A DNA stretch of 7,015 bases from Candidatus Zhuqueibacterota bacterium (lineage in GTDB: Bacteria > SM23-31), in assembly GCA_022562855.1 (NCBI GenBank), contig JADFON010000093.1:1-7015 (forward strand), in the 5' to 3' direction. Positions 1-5,228 of this stretch are shown here, piece after piece; the first letter of the stretch is position 1; every line of letters begins with the position of its first letter. A model generated the notes under the pieces. It was not told where the DNA came from and made no database searches. It saw nothing but the letters and a program-made list of their open reading frames with translations. The position numbers and the translations under genes are program-made.

Positions 1-18
1 GTAATATATTGAACTAAA

Positions 19-47
19 CTGATGAAATCAGAATTATTAAAAGGTGA
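19..47 (+). promoter_or_regulatory. Leader of the DUF4382 gene: small hairpin and ribosome-binding site
   Basis: CTGAT (19-23) and ATCAG (27-31) can form a 5-bp hairpin with a GAA loop. AAGGTGA at 41-47 lies 6 bases before the ATG at 54 and decides that start. TATATT at 5-10 could be a -10 box, but any -35 box lies outside the window. The ribosome-binding site is convincing; the hairpin and -10 box are weak. Confidence 0.4.
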
Positions 48-53
48 TTACCA

Positions 54-833
54 ATGAGATCTTTCATAGCTGTTGTTCCAATATTGTTTGTTTTTCTGTT
101 TGCCGTATCCTGCAGCGACAGCCCTTCCGGGATATCGGAAACAAAAACATTGTTGAAAATCAACCTGACCGATGCACCGGGAGAATTTGAAGAAGTAAAT
201 ATAACGTTTTCGGAAGTCAGTGCATTGTTCGGCAATCAGTGGATCATTATCAGCAGCCAGTCACAGACATTCGATCTATTGACACTCAGCAACGGACGTA
301 CTGCTCTGCTGGGTGAAGCCGAAGTCGAAGCCGGCAGATATCAGCAGATCCGCTAAAAAATCAGCGGCGGGGAAGTAGTTACCGGTGGGACATCATATCC
401 ATTGACTGTTCCAAGCGGCGCTCAGACGGGTTTGAAGTTCGGTCCGGCATTTACAATAGAACCCGGGATTACTTATGAATTAATCGTTGACTTCGACGCT
501 TCCAGGTCTATTCATGCGACGGGTCCGCCCGGAAACCCGACCAATTTTATTCTAACCCCTTTTATAAGAGTGATTTTACAAGAACCATCGGGCGCAATTT
601 CAGGACAGGTTACAAATTTCGAGCATCTTCCCACTGCTTATGCAATTGCCGGCGGAGATACCGTAACGTCAACCTCGATTGATAAGGTAAACGGTAATTT
701 CCTTTTAGCTTTTCTCCCGGAAGGCGTTTATTCCGTGGCAATTTCCGATACGCTGGGAAATGCATATACAGAATCGGATATTACAGTAACTATAGGAGAA
801 ACGAACAATCTTGGACAGATTACGCTTAAATAA
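54..833 (+). pseudogene. DUF4382-domain lipoprotein with an in-frame nonsense codon
   Basis: The start ATG has a good Shine-Dalgarno sequence (AAGGTGA at 41-47). The N-terminus is a lipoprotein signal peptide: R3, a hydrophobic stretch, then AVSC with Cys20 as the likely lipidated residue, so the product should be anchored in the envelope. Codons ~28-176 match DUF4382, with the family-like segments INLTDAPGEFEEVNIT, FDLLTLSNGRTALLGEAEVE, AGRYQQIR, YPLTVPSGAQTGLKFG, YELIVDFDASRSI and LTPFIRV. Codons ~179-259 look like a carboxypeptidase-regulatory-like beta-sandwich (SGAISGQV...GNFLLAFLPEGVYSV). Codon 101 (354-356) is TAA, exactly where the family usually has Leu (QIR-L-K). The frame is unchanged on both sides, so one T-to-A change in TTA explains it. 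It may be a real recent nonsense mutation or a sequencing error. The C-terminal piece alone could start only at a TTG (402) with no ribosome-binding site. The function of DUF4382 proteins is not established. Confidence 0.85.
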
Positions 834-965
834 TTTGATAATAATCGCTTAATGCGACACTGTTCATAGAATACTCCACCATAATATTTAGTAATAGAAC
901 ACGTTGCGCTATTAAAGAATGATGCATAATGAGCATATTTATTATAGTTTACACTGAGTTCTCAT

Positions 966-1073
966 GTCATTGCGATCCCGCATTACGGGAAGAAATCTCA
1001 GCGTAAATATTCTCAGCCAGCCTGCCGCTGACTCGGCTCCGTTTTTCGGAGACTACGCTCGTCACGTAATGAC
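966..1073. repeat. REP/MITE-like palindromic intergenic repeat
   Basis: The 352 bases between 834 and 1185 hold no credible gene. Within them, GTCATTGCG (966-974) and CGTAATGAC (1065-1073) are inverted copies matching at 8 of 9 positions, so they bound a ~108-bp unit. Inside are two 5-bp hairpins: TCCCG-cattaCGGGA (976-990) and CTCCG-tttttCGGAG (1037-1051). Read on the minus strand, the left end gives GAGATTTCTTCCCG...CGCAATGAC, which resembles the widespread dispersed motif GAGATTGCTTCG...CGCAATGAC of many bacterial genomes. The base composition is richer in GC than the flanks. Only one copy is in this window, so the repeat status is inferred from structure and resemblance. Confidence 0.55.
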
Positions 1074-1147
1074 TACTCACGTGGCGGGAAAAGGATACTT
1101 TCTCTTGCTCTTAAACGGCTGACAAGCAATGATAATTGACCCGATGT

Positions 1148-1175
1148 ATTTGTATACATGTATTCTAATACAAAT
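1148..1175 (-). terminator. Possible weak AT-rich hairpin downstream of the DJ-1/PfpI gene
   Basis: ATTTGTAT (1148-1155) and ATACAAAT (1168-1175) form a perfect 8-bp inverted repeat with a 12-base loop, starting 11 bases beyond the stop codon of the minus-strand gene. It has only one G-C pair and no T-run follows on the minus strand, so it would be a poor intrinsic terminator. It may simply be AT-rich chance pairing. Confidence 0.2.
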
Positions 1176-1185
1176 TAATATGTGT

Positions 1186-1803
1186 CTACACAGGTTTCCA
1201 GGGATATTCGATATAGTGTGCTGTTTCTACTGCATGATCTTTTCCCATTATCCTCGAAACAACATGAAAGGACATGTCTATGCCTGCAGCGACGCCGGCG
1301 GATAAAATTAAATTACCGTTGTCGACGAACCGTTTTGTTCCGTCTACGTTTGCGTCCGGTTCAAGTTTTTTTAAAAGATCTATCGCTCCATGGTGTGTCG
1401 TTGCGGATTTTCCTTTCAACAATCCTGCTTTCGCAAGTATCAGCGCACCTGTACAGACCGACAGCATATATTCAACGGATTTGGATTTAGTCTTTACCCA
1501 GTCGACAATAACCGGGTTATTCATTTCTTTTCTTGTTCCATAACCACCCGGTACCAGTACAATGTCGGGTTCAGGGCAATTTTCTATGGTATATTTAGGA
1601 TTGACGCTGAAATCGTTTCTGGCTATGACAGGACCGGGCTTTTCTGCGACAGTATACACGTTGAATGGTTCCAGGTTGTCGCGTCTTCCGGATACGGAAA
1701 AAACCTCAAACGGTCCTGCAAAATCGAGAACTTCTACGTCATCAAATATCAGTATCGCCATGTTTCTTGTAGATTCCATTAATGTCTGTCTTCTCTGTAA
1801 CAT
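1186..1803 (-). CDS. DJ-1/PfpI family protein (class I glutamine amidotransferase-like)
   Basis: A 205-residue single-domain protein of the DJ-1/PfpI superfamily. The N-terminal segment AILIFDDVEVLDFAGPFEVF (16-35) is typical of the PfpI_2 / isonitrile hydratase-like and GlxA N-domain branch, with conserved Glu33. DIVLVPGG (80-87) is the next conserved strand. SVCTGALILAKAGLLKGK (115-132) is the nucleophile elbow, with Cys117 as the predicted nucleophile. TTHHGAIDLL (135-144) and SAGVAAGIDMSFHVVSRIMG (168-187) complete the fold. There is no C-terminal AraC helix-turn-helix, so it is not a GlxA-type regulator. Substrate cannot be told; the family includes isonitrile hydratases, glyoxalase/deglycase-type proteins and others. 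The start is uncertain: Met1 (1803), Met9 (1779) and Met15 (1761) are all possible. Family members usually begin a few residues before AILIFDD, and an AGAAGA lies 9 bases before Met9, so 1779 may be the true start. The gene is transcribed alone, divergently from the DHH gene. Confidence 0.88.
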   Translation of the reverse strand: MLQRRQTLMESTRNMAILIFDDVEVLDFAGPFEVFSVSGRRDNLEPFNVYTVAEKPGPVIARNDFSVNPKYTIENCPEPDIVLVPGGYGTRKEMNNPVIVDWVKTKSKSVEYMLSVCTGALILAKAGLLKGKSATTHHGAIDLLKKLEPDANVDGTKRFVDNGNLILSAGVAAGIDMSFHVVSRIMGKDHAVETAHYIEYPWKPV

Positions 1804-1857
1804 GAAGTAACCATCCGAATTTACTATTCATTCTTGATAATTACAATTAATTTTGAA

Positions 1858-1886
1858 TTGACATTAACTGCGGTATTCGATATATT
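1858..1886 (+). promoter_or_regulatory. Strong sigma-70-type promoter for the DHH phosphoesterase gene
   Basis: TTGACA (1858-1863) is a perfect -35 box. After a 17-base spacer comes TATATT (1881-1886), a 5/6 match to the -10 consensus. Transcription would start near 1893, giving a ~60-base leader before the ATG at 1954. It lies in the divergent 150-bp gap and faces right. No equally clear promoter was seen for the leftward gene. Confidence 0.7.
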
Positions 1887-1913
1887 CTCTGCTTATATTT
1901 TGAAAATCGCAGG

Positions 1914-1948
1914 TATTTTTCACTAAAAATAATTAAATAAAGCGCTTT
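1914..1948 (+). promoter_or_regulatory. Leader of the DHH gene: two palindromes and no Shine-Dalgarno
   Basis: TATTTTT (1914-1920) pairs with AAAAATA (1925-1931) around CACT. AAAGCGCTTT (1939-1948) is a perfect 10-bp palindrome ending 5 bases before the ATG, just where a Shine-Dalgarno sequence would lie. No purine-rich ribosome-binding site is present. The palindrome could be an operator half or chance; its position is what makes it notable. Confidence 0.35.
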
Positions 1949-1953
1949 CAGAA

Positions 1954-2970
1954 ATGACAAAACAGAAAGTACCGGAAGAAATATGGCGTCAGGTTGATGC
2001 CGTAATTGCAAAAAGCAACAAATTTACCATCACTTCTCATGTGAACCCGGACGGCGACGCTGTGGGTTCGGAATTAGCGCTTTATAATTATTTGTTATGG
2101 CGTAATAAAGAAGTCAAGATCATTAATAACAACCCGCTTCCCGTGGTTTTCAATTTCCTTGTTGATTCATTAGAGGTTTTTGGCGTATTTGATGACGACA
2201 GGAAAACATTTCAAGATTGGATTAATAAATCCGACGTAATTTTTATCCTCGATATCAGCAATCCCGACCGTTTGAGCCGGATGAACGATTGCGTGACCGG
2301 TAGCGCCGCCTATAAAATCTGTATCGACCACCATGAGGGTAACGATCTTTTTGCAGACCTCAATATTATAAATGTTTCGGCGTGCGCCACGGCGGAATTG
2401 TTGTATGAGGCTCTTACGGTGCTCGATTACGACATCGATATCCGGACAGCGACAGCGCTTTATGTAGCCATATTAACAGATACCGCTTCGTTCACGCACC
2501 CAAATACGAGCGAAAGCGCTCATCATATTGCTTCAAAACTTCTCGGTCTCGGAGTCAAACCGGGTGAAATTCACAAAAAAGTTTATGAAACAAATACCTG
2601 GAAGCGAACGGATCTTCTGCAGCGGGCGTTGTCGGGTTTAAAAAGCGAATGCAACGGGAAACTTACATGGATGAAAATAACCGGTAAGATGATCGCCGCC
2701 ACCGGGGCTATGCTGGAGGAACTCGAAGGATTTGTCGATTTTTCCCTTACGATAATTGGTGTTGAATTTTCAATTTTGTTTCTCGAAGTACCTGGAAAAG
2801 GAACAAAAATAAGCCTCCGGTCAAAAGAGTTCTTGAATGTTCACGAATTTGCGAAGCAATTCGGGGGCGGAGGACACAAACATGCGGCGGGTATCAGATT
2901 GTACGATGTTGAAATCGACAATGCGATAAAACAGGTCATCGAAAAAGCACGTGGTATTTTTGAGGAGTAG
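1954..2970 (+). CDS. NrnA-like DHH/DHHA1 phosphoesterase (oligoribonuclease / PAP phosphatase family)
   Basis: A 338-residue protein, the usual length for stand-alone NrnA-type proteins. The N-terminal DHH domain has all metal-binding motifs: SHVNPDGDAVGS (28-39; His29, Asp33, Asp35), ILDISNPDRL with Asp100, the signature Asp125-His126-His127 followed by EGN, and AILTDTASF with Asp176. A C-terminal DHHA1 domain carries the nucleotide-binding GGGGHKHAAG (from residue 304). Known members are cytoplasmic and degrade 2-5-nt RNAs from the 5' or 3' end; some also hydrolyse 3'-phosphoadenosine 5'-phosphate and the linear dinucleotides pApA or pGpG. There are no membrane, PAS or GGDEF-like parts, so it is not GdpP. 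The gene stands alone behind its own promoter. The family assignment is firm; the exact substrate is inferred. Confidence 0.93.
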   Translation: MTKQKVPEEIWRQVDAVIAKSNKFTITSHVNPDGDAVGSELALYNYLLWRNKEVKIINNNPLPVVFNFLVDSLEVFGVFDDDRKTFQDWINKSDVIFILDISNPDRLSRMNDCVTGSAAYKICIDHHEGNDLFADLNIINVSACATAELLYEALTVLDYDIDIRTATALYVAILTDTASFTHPNTSESAHHIASKLLGLGVKPGEIHKKVYETNTWKRTDLLQRALSGLKSECNGKLTWMKITGKMIAATGAMLEELEGFVDFSLTIIGVEFSILFLEVPGKGTKISLRSKEFLNVHEFAKQFGGGGHKHAAGIRLYDVEIDNAIKQVIEKARGIFEE

Positions 2971-2971
2971 C

Positions 2972-2999
2972 GATTCGAATGTAATTTATGTTTCGAATC
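2972..2999 (+). terminator. Hairpin just after the DHH gene stop codon
   Basis: GATTCGAA (2972-2979) and TTCGAATC (2992-2999) form a perfect 8-bp stem with a 12-base loop, starting 2 bases after the stop codon. No T-run follows, so it is not a standard intrinsic terminator; it may protect the mRNA end or help stop transcription in another way. Confidence 0.35.
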
Positions 3000-3007
3000 T
3001 ATTGTAT

Positions 3008-3139
3008 GAGAGTGTTGCATAATTGCCAAAATAAGTTTAAAAATCTGTATGCGGGGTCATCTCTGACCCCGCTTTGAGCACAAATGTTCGGGTCAGGGAC
3101 GACCCGAACTACGGTGTTTTACGGTTTTGCAACACTCTC
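3008..3139. mobile_element. MITE-like element with 12-bp terminal inverted repeats
   Basis: GAGAGTGTTGCA (3008-3019) and TGCAACACTCTC (3128-3139) are perfect inverted copies bounding 132 bp with no coding capacity. Inside sit two 9-bp perfect hairpins: GCGGGGTCA / TGACCCCGC (3051-3059, 3064-3072) and GTTCGGGTC / GACCCGAAC (3086-3094, 3101-3109). The flanks read TGTAT on the left (3003-3007) and TGTAG on the right (3140-3144), a possible but imperfect target duplication. This layout fits a non-autonomous transposable element or a palindromic repeat unit mobilised by a transposase elsewhere. No transposase is in the window, and other copies cannot be seen from here. Confidence 0.6.
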
Positions 3140-3190
3140 TGTAGGTATAATACCGCATCAAACTTATCCGCACATTTCGCTTGCCAAACA

Positions 3191-3231
3191 TTGACCGAAT
3201 TTGTACATTAAATCGTTATAAAATTTATAAT
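3191..3231 (+). promoter_or_regulatory. Probable AT-rich promoter region of the UPF0173 gene
   Basis: TATAAT (3226-3231) is a perfect -10 hexamer, 62 bases upstream of the ATG at 3294. Candidate -35 boxes are TTGTAC (3201-3206, 19-base spacer) or, for the alternative -10 TATAAA (3217-3222), TTGACC (3191-3196, 20-base spacer). Neither spacing is ideal, so the exact promoter is uncertain. Confidence 0.35.
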
Positions 3232-3247
3232 TGAGTTGAGAGATTCG

Positions 3248-3304
3248 ATGACTAAAAAATATTCTTGGCTGTTAGTCGCTACAGGAGAAAAAGATGAGGA
3301 TTGA
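3248..3304 (+). CDS. Possible 18-codon upstream leader ORF
   Basis: ATG at 3248 opens a short frame encoding MTKKYSWLLVATGEKDED and stopping at 3302-3304, 11 bases inside the next gene in another frame. A GAGAG run lies about 6 bases upstream and could serve as a ribosome-binding site. Such an overlap could couple translation to the hydrolase gene, whose own Shine-Dalgarno sequence lies inside this ORF. GACTAA (3250-3255) can pair with TTAGTC (3272-3277). It is too short to recognise and may be chance. Confidence 0.2.
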   Translation: MTKKYSWLLVATGEKDED

Positions 3305-3977
3305 GTTTTGCGGACATGCCTGTTTTTTGGTGTCGGATAACGGACATTCGTTAATTATCGATCCTTTCCTTACGGGAAATCCGGCGGCATCGCGCAAGCC
3401 GGAGGATGTGAAGGTTGAGACTGTATTGTTGTCACATGGACATGGCGACCATGTCGGCGATGCCTTATCTATTGCAAAAAATAACGATGCAACAATCATA
3501 GCGCCGTACGAATTGGCAGTATACAGCGAGAAAAACGGCGCAAAAGTGCACCATATGCACATCGGGGGCGCACACGACTTTCCATTCGGCAGGGTAAAGC
3601 TGACTCAGGCGTGGCACGGATCGGCGGTTATGGATGGGGATATCCCGATTTATACCGGCAATCCATGCGGCTTTTTACTGACAATGAGCGGGACAACCGT
3701 GTACTTTGCCGGTGACACAGGACTTTTCGGAGACATGAAACTTATCGGCGACCGTCACGATATCGACACGGCAATTCTGCCTATAGGAGATAACTTTACG
3801 ATGGGCATTGACGATGCGCTTTATGCATTAAAACTGATAAATCCGAAAAAAGTAATACCCATGCATTACAATACATTCCCGGTGATTGAGGTGGATGTAA
3901 ACGTATTTGCCAATGGAGCTAAGGAGTCGGGTTATGAATGTATCATTCTTGAGCCCGGGGATTCTACCGAAGTATAG
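3294..3977 (+). CDS. UPF0173 family metal-dependent hydrolase (metallo-beta-lactamase fold)
   Basis: A 227-residue protein, the normal length of UPF0173 (YtkL-like) proteins. AGGAGA at 3283-3288 lies 5 bases before the ATG and fixes the start. Metal ligands are all visible: LLSHGHGDHVGD with His48, His50, Asp52 and His53; His108 in AWHGSA; Asp141 in VYFAGDTGLF; and His191 in VIPMHYNTFP. Asp23 in LIIDPFLTGNP is the conserved early acidic residue. The family's GDNFTMG (165-171) segment is intact. There is no signal peptide, so it is cytoplasmic. The physiological substrate of the family is unknown; the fold implies hydrolysis by a two-metal centre. It is a single gene: a repeat-rich gap precedes it and an intrinsic terminator follows. 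The fold and family are firm, the role is not. Confidence 0.93.
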   Translation: MRIEFCGHACFLVSDNGHSLIIDPFLTGNPAASRKPEDVKVETVLLSHGHGDHVGDALSIAKNNDATIIAPYELAVYSEKNGAKVHHMHIGGAHDFPFGRVKLTQAWHGSAVMDGDIPIYTGNPCGFLLTMSGTTVYFAGDTGLFGDMKLIGDRHDIDTAILPIGDNFTMGIDDALYALKLINPKKVIPMHYNTFPVIEVDVNVFANGAKESGYECIILEPGDSTEV

Positions 3978-4030
3978 TTTCGGTATAGTTTTGTGGTCGG
4001 TATCTGTAGCCGGATTAATGATTCTAATAT

Positions 4031-4062
4031 AGGGGTTGTGACTTTGTCATGACCCTTTTGTT
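4031..4062 (+). terminator. Intrinsic terminator after the UPF0173 gene
   Basis: GGGTTGTGAC (4033-4042) pairs with GTCATGACCC (4046-4055) around a TTT loop, allowing two G-U pairs, and the stem can extend one G-U and one A-U pair outwards. It is followed by a T-rich run (TTTTGTTTATATTT). It sits 53 bases after the stop codon and just before murB, so the two genes are probably separate units, with any murB promoter in the short AT-rich stretch up to 4095. Confidence 0.65.
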
Positions 4063-4095
4063 TATATTTACACTTTGATATTTTAAAGATAAAAC

Positions 4096-5046
4096 ATGGA
4101 CGCTAATAATAATTACGCTGAACTTCTAAGGCGTTTTTCGGGGCGGATTAAAAAGAACGAACCGCTAAAGAATCACACGACGATCAATATCGGCGGTCCG
4201 GCAGACCTTTTTTTCGAGACGGGTTCCACTGAAGATCTCCTTCAGATTCTGAAGACTGCCGTTCAATACGGGATTCCGACAGTATTGATGGGAGGCGGAA
4301 GCAACCTGCTGGTCGATGATAAAGGCTACAGGGGCTTGATAGTCAAATTCATAAACGATGACGAGCCCAAGCTTGATTTCCCTTTGATAACAGTATCGGC
4401 AGGATATTCCCTGAAAAGCGCGCTTGAGTTCGCTGCAGATAATTCGTTAAGCGGTCTTGAATTTCTTGCAGGCATTCCGGGTTCGGTTGGCGGAGCGGTA
4501 TATATGAATGCCGGCGCATACGGCAGGACAATCGGAGAAATTTTGAAAAGCGCCGTCATTGTAAACGAAAATCATAAAATGATAACGGTAGACGTTGAAT
4601 ATTTCGGGTTTAAATACAGAAGTTCAAAATTGCAGGAGCAAACTGATACCGTTGTATCTGTTACACTTGAAGTGGCAAAAGGAAATAAAGATGAAATCTG
4701 GCGGGAATATGACCGTATAATCGGAATCCGGGAGACCAAACACCCAAAACCTACCGTGCCATGCGCAGGGAGTTATTTCAAAAATCTTCCACCGGATGAA
4801 CCGGGGGGCAGGAGAAGACCCGCAGGATATTTTTTGGAGCAGGCTGGTGCAAAGTCGATGAAATCTGGCGGCGCTGAAGTATATAAAAAACACGCAAATA
4901 TCATAATAAACTCCGGTAAAGCTACTGCTGCTGATGTTCTTAAACTTGCAGAGCAGATGAAAAAGGCGGTTTACGATAAATTTCAGATTAAGCTGCACGT
5001 GGAAGTCAGATTTTTGGATTCTGTCAAGGGGATAATGAGGAAATAA
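4096..5046 (+). CDS. murB: UDP-N-acetylenolpyruvoylglucosamine reductase MurB
   Basis: A 316-residue cytoplasmic flavoenzyme that reduces UDP-GlcNAc-enolpyruvate to UDP-MurNAc with NADPH, the second committed step of peptidoglycan synthesis. FAD-binding segments are NHTTINIGGPADLFF, VLMGGGSNLLVDDKGYRGLI and SGLEFLAGIPGSVGGAVYMN. Catalytic positions are visible: Arg175 in YRSS, the proton-donor Ser226 in CAGSYFKN, and Glu303 in HVEVRF near the C-terminus. GGAEVYKKHANIIIN is the conserved substrate-binding stretch. Length and loops suggest the shorter type II form. After GSYFKN the usual Pro is replaced by LPPDEPGGRRRPAGYF, a variant I recall from other MurB proteins rather than a defect. The ATG has only a weak AAAGAT upstream. 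It is not beside other mur genes here. Confidence 0.95.
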   Translation: MDANNNYAELLRRFSGRIKKNEPLKNHTTINIGGPADLFFETGSTEDLLQILKTAVQYGIPTVLMGGGSNLLVDDKGYRGLIVKFINDDEPKLDFPLITVSAGYSLKSALEFAADNSLSGLEFLAGIPGSVGGAVYMNAGAYGRTIGEILKSAVIVNENHKMITVDVEYFGFKYRSSKLQEQTDTVVSVTLEVAKGNKDEIWREYDRIIGIRETKHPKPTVPCAGSYFKNLPPDEPGGRRRPAGYFLEQAGAKSMKSGGAEVYKKHANIIINSGKATAADVLKLAEQMKKAVYDKFQIKLHVEVRFLDSVKGIMRK

Positions 5047-5093
5047 ACGATAGTGTTGTTAGTTGAAATTCATTTAAAAACCAAAGGGTAATT

Positions 5094-5126
5094 CAACGGT
5101 TTGAGGTAAAGAAACCTTGATTTTTT
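5094..5126 (+). terminator. Intrinsic terminator after murB
   Basis: CAA-c-GGTTT (5094-5102, one bulged C) pairs with AAACCTTG (5112-5119) around a 9-base loop, directly followed by ATTTTTT (5120-5126). It begins 48 bases after the murB stop. The stem is not GC-rich, but the T-run is well placed. Confidence 0.55.
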
Positions 5127-5145
5127 ATAAATTATTTATTATCAT
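5117..5145 (+). promoter_or_regulatory. Probable promoter of the diguanylate cyclase gene
   Basis: TTGATT (5117-5122, 4/6 to the -35 consensus) and TATCAT (5140-5145, 5/6 to the -10 consensus) are 17 bases apart. Transcription would begin near 5152, giving a leader of about 77 bases that contains the hairpins at 5164-5211. The -35 box overlaps the murB terminator, so readings of the two sites compete. Confidence 0.45.
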
Positions 5146-5163
5146 TGTTATCTAATTAATTTG

Positions 5164-5211
5164 GGGTATTGTGCACATAAATGCACAATACCCGGGTTTA
5201 TACCCGGTATA
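5164..5211 (+). promoter_or_regulatory. Overlapping hairpins in the leader of the diguanylate cyclase gene
   Basis: GGGTATTGTGCA (5164-5175) and TGCACAATACCC (5182-5193) form a perfect 12-bp stem with a CATAAA loop. CCGGGT (5192-5197) and ACCCGG (5202-5207) form a second stem that shares two bases with the first, so the two cannot form fully together. TATACC-C-GGTATA (5199-5211) is also a DNA palindrome. No T-run follows, so this is not a simple terminator. The structure ends 17 bases before the GTG start and could regulate translation or bind a repressor; no known riboswitch class was recognised. Confidence 0.45.
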
Positions 5212-5228
5212 ACACTTAAGTCGGTACG

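Noticed and set aside
14-235. Minus-strand frame of 73 codons opposite the lipoprotein gene
   Set aside because: It is antisense to a clear DUF4382 coding region and has no recognisable domain or ribosome-binding site.
354-356. Programmed readthrough or recoding of TAA
   Set aside because: No recoding signal is seen, TAA ends other genes here, and one base change to TTA is a simpler explanation.
402-833. Separate gene starting at TTG 402
   Set aside because: It is in frame with the upstream half, begins mid-domain and lacks a ribosome-binding site; it is the second half of the interrupted gene.
834-965. Decayed gene or terminator after the lipoprotein gene
   Set aside because: Only a 4-bp stem (TCGC/GCGA, 845-857) without a T-run was found, and no frame gives a recognisable protein.
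1182-1810. Plus-strand frames opposite the DJ-1/PfpI gene
   Set aside because: All are shadows of the minus-strand gene, which has full family motifs; their translations are low-complexity and unrecognisable.
2841-3029. Minus-strand 62-codon frame over the end of the DHH gene
   Set aside because: It overlaps the DHHA1 motif region in antisense and has no supporting signal.
3008-3139. CRISPR array or tRNA in the hairpin-rich gap
   Set aside because: There are only two different hairpins with no regular spacers, and no cloverleaf or acceptor stem could be built.
4326-4998. Minus-strand frames within murB
   Set aside because: They are antisense shadows of a strongly conserved enzyme gene.
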